From Cavia porcellus (taxonomy: Eukaryota; Chordata; Mammalia; Rodentia; Caviidae), in assembly GCF_034190915.1 (NCBI RefSeq), contig NW_026947485.1:129949337-130013336 (forward strand): a stretch of 64,000 bases of DNA, written 5' to 3'. The notes beneath the pieces were generated by a model that did not search any database, was not told where the DNA came from, and saw only the letters and a program-made list of their open reading frames with translations. Numbering within the stretch: position 1 is the first letter of the stretch; each line of letters opens with the position of its first letter. The translations under genes and the position numbers were made by a program. Shown here in pieces: positions 1-11,463 of this stretch.

Positions 1-509
1 TTTTCTCTTCCTCTCCCTCCATTGTTTCCTGGGAGAGATGGTACATTAATTTGCTAGATCAATTCACCTGGGGTGGAAGAGTTTTATATTCATGTTCCTT
101 GTAATACGGTTTTTAAAAAAGGCAGGGTATTTTTGAAGGGCTTCACAGTTCTCCCACATCACTGTTCCTGAGACTGAGTGGCTGGTCCTCTGGGGAGGCT
201 ATGACCTCTTCCTCGGGAGAAAACAACAACAACATCAACAAAAACCAAAACCACACACCACAACCCAGGGGAAGCTGGAGGGGAGGGCTGAGGAAAGGAG
301 CCCCCTTCTCTTTCTTCTCCCAGGCTTGAAAGAACCAACAGGCCAGACCTAAACACTCTGCAGAGAAAGCCTCCCTCAGTGCACAAGACTTGCAATGCTC
401 ACTTGAAATGAGGCTCTGCTCCAGGCAAAGAATGATTAGAAGCTAGGAAAAAAACCCCAAGTTACCACAACCATTTCCCACCACTAAAAAAAACCTTTTC
501 CCCTCATCC

Positions 510-703
510 CGGCTGTCTCTTCGCGCAATCTGTCCAGTCTGAGCAGTGTAAAGAATCTCGCCTGGCGAACACAGGGCCTAGTTTTGCTTTGATGGCGCAG
601 AGAGACATTAACCTTTTCACTGGGTAGCTGAAAGGGAAGTAAGTTGTATTGAGCGGTATTTCTCAGCGACTCCAACTTTTTCCCTTTCGTGAAGAATTTA
701 GCG
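510..703. promoter_or_regulatory. CpG-enriched intronic patch, possible regulatory element
   Basis: About ten CpG dinucleotides lie within roughly 195 bases, in an intron where CpG is otherwise rare. A 104-codon open frame crosses the patch on the minus strand but looks like no known protein. Retained CpGs usually mean an unmethylated or selectively constrained element, such as an enhancer or alternative promoter. That is inference: I see no TATA box or clear initiator, and the density is too low and the patch too short for a standard CpG island. Confidence 0.35.
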
Positions 704-2002
704 AACCAACTTTTCAAACCAGAGTGCCACTTTCTCAGGCTGTGAAAGGCTGCCCACAATTTGACTGAAATTTCAATCCACTCTTGTGCCCTGTTCAATG
801 CATGTGTATGTGTGGGAGTTGTAAATTGAGGCCTTAACCACCAGAGTTAATCTCTTTTTTAAATCTGTATTAACCTTAATGATTTGAAGTGCACTGTCCA
901 ACACTGGGCTATTGAGACCGAAGAAAAAACTACCCTCGACTATCAACAGTTTATTAGGGGCTTAGCTGAAGTGACCTACTGTAGTAGTGTTCAGCTGAAC
1001 AAGGCCATGGGCTTTCTGTGGAAAGGAAAAGAATTGAGTGTTTCATTAAAAAGTAATTTGTGCTTTATACTCACTCATTCAAAGAGAGTTTCAATTGCTC
1101 TTTATTCACACAGAGTTAATACAGTATCACAATGTTTCTCAATGAATGTGTTGTAACAAAAGAAAAATTTTACATTTTGAAAGGAAAAAAATTCTTTGTA
1201 ACTGCAGTAAGAATGATGGCTACTTAAAAGATTACGGCATCTTTCTCTGTTGTGCTCATGTTTAATGAGGGAATATTAAAATTTAAAAATTTTTTTCCTA
1301 AACCATGCCCAAGTTTAACTTGATGTTCAGATCATTCAGAGTGTTTTGGAAATAGAAAAGTTAGGTAAATACAAGTTTGTCTTGTTAGACCTGTCTAGAA
1401 AAAAGCATTGTGAAACCAAACATAGTAACAACTTTGTACTGTATCTGAAAGTATTCTTGTGTGGGCACAGAGAATTATCAATGATTTAAAATCTCTCCCT
1501 CCAATCCATGACATTCCTTGATAGGTGCATATTTGGAGACATATTTGGAGTACTATATTCACTCAATTTCCTGTTTTCAAACTATGGCTTCATGTTGTAA
1601 AGAGCGTGGCTATTGTTATTCACTGAGACTGGCACCTTATCTTTAAAGTTGTCTTTGAATTGACTAAGAGAAAAGGTATATAAATAGCTTATTTATGCCC
1701 CAAAGGAACTGACAAGGACCAAGAAGCATCTTTTTCTATATATATTTTTTCCAGAAATTAAGATTATTTTAAAAATTAGTTCTATATGTAGATGTTTTTG
1801 ACCTAAATACACCGTCCTCAACTTTTGGCACGATCACAAATATCATAAAGAACACCAAAGGTGCAACAGGAAGCAAGGTCAAACACTGAATTAAGCACTT
1901 GCCCCTGAATAGTTCAACATCTCTCTTGTTCAACCCAGAACTATTAGATTATAAGGTCAGCATGGAATGAAGAATCATCAGATTTATATGCCTAAAACTG
2001 GA

Positions 2003-2005
<3 letters not shown>

Positions 2006-2036
<31 letters not shown>
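2006..2036. repeat. Poly(A) run of 31
   Basis: An uninterrupted run of 31 A on the plus strand. It could be the tail of an old plus-strand retrocopy, but the preceding bases match no SINE, L1 or gene that I recognise, so I call it only a mononucleotide repeat. Confidence 0.9.
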
Positions 2037-2039
<3 letters not shown>

Positions 2040-3745
2040 AGACTGTTATTTAGTACCTCTCAAAATTAATGTTCATTTTTTATCAAATCAAAATTATGTC
2101 TCATGGAATCCCTAAGGAAAAAGGCTCTTATTACTCACATTAGTTTAGGTAAAACTATTAGGGAAGAATATTTCTGTTTTTTCCAGCTTTAAAAAAAAAA
2201 ACATGTACTTTAGCTTCTATAGTGGCAAATAGGCCAACGAGGTTAACACAGTTTGAATATTCATAAAGTTTTAAAATCAGTAACAGTTTTTTTTCTAAGA
2301 GAAGACAAACTTATATGAATTATACTCAGTTTGAGTAACAGACAGGTAAATAAGGTTTTGAAATAAAATTACTTGAATTTTTGTATTATAAATTATGTTG
2401 CCCAGATTAATTTGATTATAACCATACCAGAAATAAAACCCATAAAAACAAATAAACAACAGCCACTAATTGTTTAGTGCAAGGAGTCAGTTCAAACATA
2501 TGCAAAGAGAGTTAGCATATACAACACCCTCTTTTCTACTATTTTTAGCTACACTTACTTTGAAAAAGGTACTTGCTCTTATCTTCTTATTTACAAATAA
2601 ATTTGATAATTACCTCTTTAAAAACTATAAACTAACTATAAACTTTAAAAATTATAAGCTATAAACATTTTTATTTTATCATACAAAACACAGTCACTTG
2701 ATAATATGCAAACGTTAAACTTGAATATATTGCTGTTTCGGAGCAAGCATCAGCTTTGTAGGTGGAAGGCAGCAATCTTTTAATTTGATTTTGATCTTGT
2801 TGAATTAAGTAAAGGAAACAATTTGCAGTGATTTGGGATGGTAAGAAAAGGACATTTCTTTCTTTTGAGTAAATCTGTTACATCTTTAGGGTCATTTTAC
2901 TGAAAATTTACCAGGCTAAGTATATTTCTACAAATAGTAAGTAGAATCTTTATGGAATAGTGAAATTTGCACAAAAACTGGTCGTTAGTCCTATTTATTG
3001 TCCACCTTGTGATGGACAATTTAATGAATGATATAAACATCCCTGAAAGCCTTATGATACTAAACATAAATGAATGATCATGGTTGTAAATTCAAAACAA
3101 TTATCATTGATGAAATAGTTACCACCAGCCCATTTGTTAATATGTCATAGAAATAGCAATATTAAAACTTTAGGAGGCAAAACCAATTCTGGCATTTTTA
3201 TAAGCCTATTTCCTGGTTTATAAAACAAACATTCTAGAGGCTTAATTTAGCTCTGGAGTTATCTCTGGGGTGTGCTGAGGAATTTGAACAATTTAAGTAA
3301 TTGGAACAGCGACTTCAATAGCAAAAAGTCATACTTATTATTGATCACTACATATCTAAACTTTTCAAGGAACCATGCAACAGATTTCAGTCTGAACTAT
3401 AGGAGTTTATGCCACCAAGGAAGTGGATACTGTCTGAGAGATGATTCAGTATTGCTTCAGTATGCCCAATATGACAATACCTGGAAAGATGACTCCTACT
3501 ACACTGATCAAATTTTGTGGATCCCAACCATTAGGAAGACATTTTGCTCTTTGTTATTTATTTGCCTTTTAAAAAGTGGTATAAAAATGGTATAAAACTC
3601 AGGGAGTTCACCAATCTTCATTAAAGTCAAACCCAAACCTTTATATTTATTTACCTGATGAGCCACTCAGGTAAAATACGGAGTCAGACGATTCCTAGAC
3701 CTTCCATGTTGCTGTATGCAATAGGAAATCTGTATCATTTCTTAC

Positions 3746-3839
3746 CTGTGACATCAGCAGCCATCAAACCTTCCGCTCTGATGACTTTCACCTGGAGAAA
3801 TCCCACATCTTTTAAGTTGTGAAATATTCTAAGTGGGCT
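3746..3839 (-). CDS. MCTP1: MCTP1 exon: linker and start of third C2 domain
   Basis: This 94-base exon reads SPLRIFHNLKDVGFLQVKVI followed by RAEGLMAADVTG, plus the first base of the next codon. SPLRIFHNLKD is the linker after the second C2 domain. VGFLQVKVIRAEGLMAADVTG is the first beta strand and first calcium-binding loop of the third C2 domain, with the aspartate of the AADVTG loop visible. The acceptor is a pyrimidine-rich tract ending CTTTCAG and the donor is CACAG|GTAAGA, close to consensus. The exon starts in phase 0, matching the end of the 8561-8747 exon, and leaves one base (phase 1), so the glycine codon is shared with the next exon outside the window. No stop or frameshift is present. 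Confidence 0.96.
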
Positions 3840-4007
3840 CTGAAAGACACCAACATTGGAATTAGGAAAGAAAACTCTTAAAGATTCTCAAAGAATATGC
3901 TGAGAAAGATTTTTATGGTTTCTTTCAGAATGTTACCCAATAGGATCAGAAAGGCACATGTATTTATCCTGTACAAATTACCCGTCCCCCATGAAGGGTG
4001 TATGCAA

Positions 4008-4056
4008 ACATGTGCACACATACACATGCACACATGTGCATGTATGCCCACATGCA
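4008..4056. repeat. Imperfect ACAC/ATGC microsatellite
   Basis: Alternating purine-pyrimidine sequence of mixed CA, TG and ATGCAC units, visible as repeated cacatgtgca-like words. It produces overlapping open frames rich in His and Cys on both strands, which I treat as repeat artefacts. Confidence 0.7.
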
Positions 4057-4610
4057 CTATTATATACATAATTTTTGCTGTATAAGAACTTTTGGAAGAC
4101 TAAAATTACTACATTTACACTCCATAAATAATTACAATGGTTGATGAACAGTAAAGTACAGAATAGATGTATCTTTCTTCTTTCAGAGTCATCTACTAAG
4201 TCATTCCAAGAAATCTTTCATTTGTATATGATTTGGAAACTAGTGATTCTTAATATTGACTCCAAAGTTGTTGATTGACTCTTTAGTTGTTGGGGTGAGT
4301 ATGAAAGTCAAACTTAAAGTATTGTAATTATTTCTTTGCTATTTTCTCTTTGGTGAATTTAGAAACTACATGTGCCAGATGAGGGGTAAATGATTTAAAG
4401 ACTACTAATATTTAATCAAAAGATAAGTATGTTTATTAATCTTTTATAGAAAAGACAAATATAACCTTTTAAAATAAGGCAAACATGACTAAAACTAAAT
4501 TCAAAAGTAATATATTTTATTAAATTTATCAATTAATTTGCTATTATGATATCTGTGGAAGTATGCAAAGTTTGAAAAAAGAAGCAAATGCTAAAAATAT
4601 TTCATTTCCA

Positions 4611-4690
4611 GATAGTGGAGTAGCTCGGTGCTAAAACATTTGCCTTGTATGTACTGGTGCTTGACTGAACCTCCAATACTGGAAAAAGTC
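4611..4690 (+). mobile_element. Decayed ID-like (tRNA-derived) SINE
   Basis: The segment keeps the layout of a tRNA-type SINE. It has a box A-like GTAGCTCGGTGCTAAAACAT, then a TTGCCTTGTATG middle, then a box B-like stretch ending in CTCCAATACTGG before an A-rich end. It is much more diverged than the copies near 24290 and 51717, so it is older. It is not a tRNA gene because no cloverleaf can be folded. Confidence 0.6.
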
Positions 4691-6039
4691 AAATTATTTC
4701 ACTTCATAAATTAATAATGGTGCCATTTTAATAAGTGCAATGCAGACAGAACTGAAAGAGGGAAACTATTGTGCCACAATTTACAAGTCTAATTAATGGA
4801 CACAAATGTTCTAAGAGTGAAATAAAATTGTAGAACACTGAAACACATTTGCTTATTTACTCTTCACTGAGTTTTTCTTATGGTGAGGTCAGCACTTGCA
4901 TACAGTAAATCAAAGGCATTTCTTTATCACCATCTGCAAAAGTGTTTCCTGATCAGGGATCATAACATATTTTGCTTCATAAAGTTACTCATTAAAAAGT
5001 AACTTTTTTTTTTTTCCAGCACAAAAAGCATCTCCTGCCTTGTATTACTAATGTTAGAATACTGACAAGCCAAAGCTTCCTGCATTATGAACTGGATCAT
5101 TCCCACCTGAAGAATACTGTTTACACCAAGGCTCTGATCTTGGGACAGTCAGAAAATCAAAGCTAATATATGTGTAATCTCAGCCTCACTTTTTAAAGGC
5201 AGTATTTAGCACAGGATTAACTCTTAATCTTTTATTGTATTTAAAAGTTGTTTATCACTAAAAATCTGTTTAAAATACCTGGATGACAGAGTTTAGTAAA
5301 AACGCATTTCTGTCACCATTTAAATGCCCATAAATTAAGAATTTAACAATAAGAGCTTTGGACAGCACTAGCCCAGTTCCAGATTTGCAGGTATGCTGTG
5401 TTCCTAGAGTACTACCTGAGGTTGGGCAGCTTCTCATCTCAGAGGTCACCCAGTGTCATAAACCAGCTAAGGCCCCTGCGCTAAGGATGAGGAGCAGTTT
5501 CACCAAAAGTTTAGTACTTTAATTTTCAGGAGCAATTTGAACCAAGTTTCATGGCTGTCAGCACAAACATCACCAGTGCTGGTGTCTGAGAATCCCCATG
5601 TTCTGCGGGCTCACCCCACAGACACACTCCTTCCTGTGTTTCCCCAGTGGGGTAGGAGAAGGGAGGTGGGGTAAGGAGTGGGAGGTCATTATTGTTCTCC
5701 AGGTCAGCTGTCACTTTGTAGTTTACTGCAAATTTCAAATGTTTAGGCCAGCAATACACAGATTGTAATAAGAACTCAAAAAAGTGAATAAACATATCTG
5801 TTTAAAAATATAACTTTAAGGAATGCTTCATCGAGAGCTATTTCTGCCTTGTTATTTATGGTTATTTTAGGAGGCCACAAAACCTGCATGGCTTCTGAAG
5901 CTGGAAATTTCCATAGCAGAGGAATCTATGATTTGCTGTGAATCCTTCCAGCCCTCAATAGATGGGAAAAGATTGAAATGCTCTGGAGAGGAGTCCTCTT
6001 TACTTTTTTAATGAAAGGCTGTATAATATATTTTCTCTA

Positions 6040-6345
6040 TGGCTGCAGCAGCTGTCAGGGAGAGCGGCTCAGTTCAGCTCTATTACGGGAGAGGCAATAC
6101 CCCGTCCTATGGCATCGAGATGCTCTGAGGGGCCAGAGCTGATTGACAGCTTGTCACCGTGACGTCTTATTCCATCTCTGTTATGGAGAAAATTAATGTC
6201 ACACCACCAGCCTTATGACTCGCTGTCATCTTAGAACTGCTCACCTTTTATCAATGCTCTAAATAACATTTCAAGCCCATCGTCTCATGGTGGACAATCC
6301 GGTCAAGGGACATTAAATCAGATGACTGTGAAATGTCATAATAAA
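6040..6345. promoter_or_regulatory. Putative intronic enhancer with PBX-MEIS and CRE-like sites
   Basis: The stretch has higher complexity and GC than its flanks and no repeat signature. TGATTGACAG at 6140-6149 is the textbook composite site of PBX with MEIS/PREP homeodomain partners. TGACGTC at 6160-6166 is a near-complete CRE (CREB/ATF). MEIS-type CTGTCA half-sites occur at 6052-6057 and 6223-6228. This motif density inside 180 bases suggests a developmental or neuronal enhancer. Whether it controls MCTP1 or a distant gene cannot be told from sequence. Confidence 0.45.
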
Positions 6346-7499
6346 AATGGAATGCTAACAACTTCTTCTCTAAACTAGCTCCTCTGGTTTTTAAACTGTG
6401 ACAAGGGGGAGCAAGGGTTCAGCATACCCGTTCTGAAAAGGTCATACAATTGCTCTTGGTCTACTACCCATTACTACCCGCCCCCTATTGACCTTCCCTC
6501 CTCCCCTCCCCCGCAAAAGAAGAAAAAAATGGAATTAGCCATCTTTTCAGAATATGGTGATCAAATAATGGCTCACACAGGAAGGTCTGCTTAATTTGGA
6601 GGCCTCCTATGTTTAGCAACGGGCAGCGACATGACCGCAAAGGAGAGACTTTTCAGGGCTGTTTCTTGAAGGAGCAGAGACAATGCGTTTACTTTCCTAA
6701 GCGAGATCAGACTGGCAAGCAAGTCCTCGAGTTGAATGTCAATTTTGAAAATATCCATGCTCTTACAGGAAAACATGTAAATAATTTTTCAAATAAGTCA
6801 CCTCCTTTATATGCTTCCCCAAACAAGTGATAGTTTGGATATGATGTGGTATTCATTCATTTCATAATCTGTTTAATGAAAAGGAAACACAAGTCCTAAA
6901 ATATAGCTCTTTGTCCTTGTATTGCTGTAATTATGACACGTGTGCTACACTGCATATCATAGTTCTTAGAAGTACATGTCTAGAGGGAGGTACAAGCCTG
7001 TGCCAGGAATCTAGGGCTTTAAGTATATTTAAACATGATTCACTTTTTAATATATTGAGCACAATATAGGATGAGCGTTAGCTGGGACACCCACATATTT
7101 AGGATCTTAAAAAACTAACATTTGAAAGAAAGTGGAAAAGACAGATATTCAAATTCTGAATGAGTAAGCCCAATTTCAGGAAGTCTATCTAGGAAAAAGA
7201 AATCAATAATAGATGGATTACTTGTAATTACCAGGGAAGCAGTATCATCTTCATATATGGGCTAATATCAAAATAGTAATCCATTAACTACAGCATTATA
7301 ATACCTAGAAGAAGTTTTATATTGATATACCAATTAATTCCTTTACAATAGTTTTAACTCATGGGGCTTACTTCTGGTAATAGAACATGTTTTTGGTGAG
7401 TACCAAAATGTGAAATAATTTGCATAATTGCAATCACATATTAGAAGATACCACACAATACCTTGAGCTGTTAGGCGGTTTAAAAATATATACTATTTA

Positions 7500-7745
7500 G
7501 CCTTGCTAAGTCACCTCTATTAAACTGTTTATGATAACACCATTCGCAATGAGTTGTACAAGCATTAGCAGACAGCTGATTCAGTGCAGATAGCCAGAAT
7601 AAATTTGCTGAAGCGCACATCCTGCTAATCTGTTTGAAGAATATTGTAGAGCATTAGTACCAGCACTTCATGTTATCTGCACAGCCTGATAAGGTACATC
7701 TTTATTAAATTCAGTTATTGAAAGGATGTCATTCAGCAAACAGGA
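7500..7745. promoter_or_regulatory. Possible conserved non-coding element
   Basis: A block of non-repetitive, balanced-composition sequence with GATAA/TTATC-like words (TGATAACACC, GTTATCTGC, CTGATAAGG) and CAGCTG-like E-box words (ACAGCTGATTC). It contains no recognised repeat and differs in texture from the AT-rich intron around it. The call rests on appearance only. Confidence 0.25.
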
Positions 7746-8560
7746 ATTTTTTTTAAAAAGAGGCCCTTCTTTGTTGGTCAGAGCTTGGTTTCATGACTGA
7801 GTGTCTAGAGGAGCCTTCTAAATACCTGGCAGCCTTGTACAATACAAGCTTTGTAATTTTAAGTGGAAAAGCTTTTTCCCCAGCTTCACGGATACAGAGA
7901 CATTTACTTTTCTAAGCCTCCACTGAGAAAGAATGGTGGAGTAAGAGCTCCCCTCTCTGTTGATTCAAGAAAACTACACAGTGGTTAGGTACTGAGAGGA
8001 TGCTGGGAAATAGGAAGATCTGGTTTTGAATAATTGGATTTGCTAAAATTTTAGACTCTCTGTTCTACCCTCTCCATAGTTGATCAAAAGAAGGGTTCCT
8101 TTTAGTTACATTTTACATTCAATGTTTTTTTTAATTAAAGGAATGAAATCAAGGCTTTCTGAAGAGTTAAAAATAAAAATCACTTCTATGAGTATTTTCT
8201 AATACCACACTTCTAATTAATGTGTCATGAACCCCATTTCAAACTTGGAGAGACAAAGAAATCTTAATTGCAAGTACACAGGGTACGGTGCTACAATTTT
8301 AAAGTAATATTGTCCGACTTGACTTTCCTTAAGGGAAGTTTGCCTGCAGGATAAAATCAATGAGTAGAATCCAAGTTCCAGAGGTTGCTCGGCAAGTGAC
8401 TCAGAAGAAGACGAAGCTTGGAGACATTGGCTGGACATGTAAGGGCTGCTGTGAAGTTGGTCTTCCAGCAGACAACTCCTGGGAAGTATATCTGTGATCC
8501 AGGGTACACGGTAAGCTCATCTATCACAGGGGACTCTGGAAGGAGGACTCGCATACTCAC

Positions 8561-8747
8561 GTATCTCTTTAGGATCTCCTCCCGCTCCTTCTGGTCCTCC
8601 AGGGAGTTGGCGGAGAGGTCAGAGATGCTGACTGTGGCTGAGGCTGTCAGAGTGACAAGCAGCACCAGGTGTCCCTCACCCTCTTCCAGCTGCAGCTCCA
8701 GCTTGTGCGTCTGTTCCCTACTGAGGACCGACAGGTCGACCTGGCAC
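8561..8747 (-). CDS. MCTP1: MCTP1 exon: C-terminal half of second C2 domain and linker
   Basis: This 187-base exon first completes the arginine codon split with the 25395-25525 exon, then encodes 62 residues beginning CQVDLSVLSREQTHKLELQL and ending DQKEREEILKRY. The first part is the last beta strands of the second C2 domain (the CQVDLS...LELQLEEG...LVLLVTLTA pattern typical of C2 domains). The charged tail SLEDQKEREEILKRY is the linker to the third C2 domain and may be helical. The acceptor is TTTGTTCTTAG|G and the donor TAC|GTGAGT. The exon is GC-rich compared with its flanks, as usual for conserved coding sequence. Reading past the donor gives intron-derived residues, so the longer open frame in this region is not the protein. 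Confidence 0.97.
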
Positions 8748-9392
8748 CTAAGAACAAATGTTTTCAATCAGCAAGTGAGGTGATTGTGCCACATCAAACA
8801 GCAGCAGTGCGGGCTCCCAGAGCTGTGTGAAAATGAATCAATACAAATACTACTTGGGCCACCAAGAAGAATATGTCTTTCATGTAAACTGACTTTCTTT
8901 ATCACATCCGTACACTGATGATCCATAGTTGTATATTTTCTGTGAGATATAAATGAAGCATGGACCTAAAATTCAGTTTGTAGCCACTGTCGCTGTATTC
9001 ATAAAGCAGTGTGACCTTCTGTTCTTAGGTGGCCTAAGGAAGTAGGAGAGAGAGGGTGGTTTATAGAAAGACTTAGAGGAAGGCTCTACAGAGACAACAT
9101 ACTGAGAGTCTGAATTTTTGTGTCACTTTTTAAATAGTGGTTGTCCCCTTTCATTCATGTCCATTACTAAGCAGTAAATAAAATATGTGCTTTGGTGATA
9201 TCATGGCTTTACAGTTTGAAAACTATGCTAGTTAGTTCAGTACACTAGAACTCTAAGTAAAAATCACACAGGTTCTCTGAAAAACAAAAGTGCCCCAAGT
9301 GTTCTGTCCTTAGAGGGGTTTCATGACTTGGCGCTCTCTGCCACTCTCAAACTAAAAACCTTCTAAACTGTTCTCATCAAAATGTCAGCTGA

Positions 9393-9601
9393 TAGTCACA
9401 TGTGGTGACACATGCTTGAAATATCTGTATTTTGAGAGGCTGAGGCAGGAAGGTCTCACGTTTGAGCCTAGTCTGAGCAACTTATTGAGTCTTAACAACT
9501 TAACAAGTCTTAAGAACTTATTGAGACTCTGTCTCAAAGAATAAAAAAGGGTTGAGGGTGTAGCACAGTGCAAAGGTCCTGGGTTCAGTCTCCAGCACTA
9601 T
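9393..9601 (+). mobile_element. B1-dID composite SINE
   Basis: The left part is a B1 (7SL-derived) monomer: GGTGACACATGCTTGAAAT, then GAGGCTGAGGCAGGAAGGTC, then GAGCCTAGTCTGAGCAACTT and GACTCTGTCTCAAAGAATAA. It is joined directly to an ID-like tRNA-derived part (GGGTTGAGGGTGTAGCACAG and GGTCCTGGGTTCAGTCTCCA). B1-ID dimers are known from non-muroid rodents. The B1 part carries a small internal duplication around CTTATTGAGTCTTAA/CTTATTGAGACTC (about 9481-9530). It is followed by a polypurine GGAA tract, as often grows from a SINE tail. Confidence 0.85.
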
Positions 9602-9619
9602 AGACAAAGGAAGAAAAAG

Positions 9620-9740
9620 GCAGGAAGGAGGGAGGGAGGGAAGGAAGGAAGGAAAGAAGAAAGGAAGGAAGGAAGAAAGGAAGGAAGGAAGGAAGGAAAG
9701 AAGGAAAAAAGGAAGAGAAAGAAAGAAAACAAGCAAGCAA
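9620..9740 (+). repeat. (GGAA)n / polypurine tract
   Basis: Over 100 bases of G and A only, mainly GGAA and GAAA units, directly after the B1-dID SINE. It probably expanded from the SINE's A-rich tail. Three overlapping Ser/Leu/Phe-rich open frames on the minus strand arise only from this repeat. Confidence 0.9.
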
Positions 9741-10959
9741 GAAGGATTTGATTTTGAAAGGACAGAGATAGCTTATAACCTTGAGAAGGGTAGCAGATGT
9801 GAATAAATGCATTTAACACAGGAAATAACCTATTACAAGGATTCGTGTAGTCAACACACATCAATCAGGTGGGTAACTTACCAGGGATGAACCAAGTTTT
9901 GTTGCATTTCTTTCATACTCTGCCTCTTTTTTGTTTTGTACTTAAATTAAATGCCATGAACTGGGCTCCACAGCCTGTAGTTGGGTCCACTGAATCAAAG
10001 CCTAACATTTGCTTTGCCCACCAGTGAACGGTCGCTGTGACTGGACACAGACAAGGGAGGAGATGTGAGTGCAGCCGTGAAGACTGCATGTAAGGGCCTG
10101 GAGCGCCGCAGGAGATCTGCACGCTAAAGGCTGACTGTGATTGAGAAAGGGACTGGTGGGAGTTTGCACTCAGTCTGGAAAGCTCCCTCCAGGTGAGAAT
10201 GTACATCAGAAACCACACGGCTTCTGCTCACACCACGTCCACTTTAACCACTCAGCAGTGAAAATGAATATAAAATGCCTTATCTAGTAGGCTAACAGTA
10301 ATTAGAATTAACTTCAATAACACCTGGGAAAAATGGAGAGCAAAAAAGCACAATAGTAAACATCCATTCAACACGATTTCCTAGTAAAAAGAAACAACAT
10401 GAATGTGGTGTTGTAGGGTTCTCTCCAGCACCCGGCATGGGGCCTGACCCGTTATTTGTCAGAAGCAAATGAATCCCTGGTTTGGCTCAAGAGTTTGTTA
10501 CTGGAGGACTGAACAGGATTGGAATATACCAGCACCTTGGAGACAGCTGGGATCAGGAAGGATTTTTTTGCTCACTTTTTTTTTTTTTTTAATCTCCAGT
10601 CACTTTGACCATGTATTTCCCAGGCTCTGCCTTGCTTATTCTTTTAAAGGATGCTGGAGATCTTAAACAGTTGCATGCACTGGAGGATTTCTGTCCATGC
10701 CTCTCCCCAGCCTGTGCTCATTGTCTTGCTGTAGGGTAGGGAAGCTGCCCTAAGGGTGATTTGCTCCAGGACTGGCCAGGTGGAATCCGATCCACAGGTT
10801 TGTTGTTTTTGCTGATGGTGCTAAATAAAAGTTTTAATTCTTAAATACAGTAATTTTAAATAGAGGACAAATGTTCTCTGAATTAGTCACTGTCCCTAAT
10901 GCTGCCTGTTCGTTACAGCTGACATAATTTACTTACTCTACCTGGTTCCGACAGGCGTA

Positions 10960-11085
10960 AGAATTTGTGATCCCCGCAATCTTTAATTTGCCAATGAAGA
11001 ACCTGAGGGCCAAGGAGCCCAGTGACTTAATGGACACACAGTTGTCACAGTGTCAGAAGCTGATCCCTTGAATCAGGAATCCAAA
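10960..11085 (-). repeat. MIR SINE remnant, antisense
   Basis: Reads as the reverse complement of MIR: AATTTGCCAATGAAGAACCT, then GAGGGCCAAGGAGCCCAGTG and ACTTAATGGACACACAGTTG, the counterpart of the MIR 'gaggaaactgaggcccagag ... cacacagct' stretch. It is diverged and lacks clear ends. Confidence 0.6.
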
Positions 11086-11463
11086 AAAAGCTTTTTCCTT
11101 TACCAGATGGTCATTAGGTGACCAGGCTTGCTAGGAGAGATTACATTTTTGCAGCAGTTCCCAAACGGGATGATAGCTCGACTTGCTTTTGACAGGAGCA
11201 AATGATTTCAGCATCGCAGTCAGAATTTTGTTATTCTTATTGGAATGCTTCAGATATCTACATATATATAGCAAGCTATTAGTTACATTCCTACCGATGA
11301 CTAAGAAAGATTTACAAACTAAATTTTAAGAGCTGTGAAACAGGTAAGTAAACTTTTAAATTAGAAATATAAATTTATAGGGAGTGTGATACTTTTCCAC
11401 AACAACTACAATTTCCATATTCAGTATATGCATAAAAACAGTTAAGGGGGAGAGGGCAGGAAA

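Larger units (their letters stand above)
1..3745 (-). other. MCTP1: MCTP1 intron after the exon at 3746-3839 (partial)
   Basis: This stretch lies downstream, in transcript direction, of the exon that starts the third C2 domain. I looked for the next exon, which should continue with a SDPF-type calcium loop, and did not find it, so it probably lies beyond the window edge. The contents are AT-rich unique sequence, a CpG patch near 510-703 and a 31-base A run at 2006-2036. The open reading frames here, including a 104-codon one at 484-798 on the minus strand, show no recognisable domain and no splice context. Confidence 0.8.
3840..8560 (-). other. MCTP1: MCTP1 intron between second-C2 and third-C2 exons (4721 bp)
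   Basis: A phase-0 intron. It holds an imperfect CA/TG-rich microsatellite (about 4008-4056), a decayed tRNA-derived SINE (about 4611-4690), and two stretches that look like conserved non-coding DNA (about 6040-6345 and 7500-7745). The remainder is AT-rich with no recognised feature. The open frames at 5526-5795 and 6591-6830 have no protein similarity that I recognise. Confidence 0.85.

Noticed and set aside
484..798. 104-codon open frame on the minus strand
   Set aside because: No domain, signal or splice context was recognised; it coincides with a CpG patch that reduces stop codons by composition.
9518..9864. Three overlapping Phe/Leu/Ser-rich open frames
   Set aside because: They arise from the GGAA polypurine tract and the adjoining SINE.
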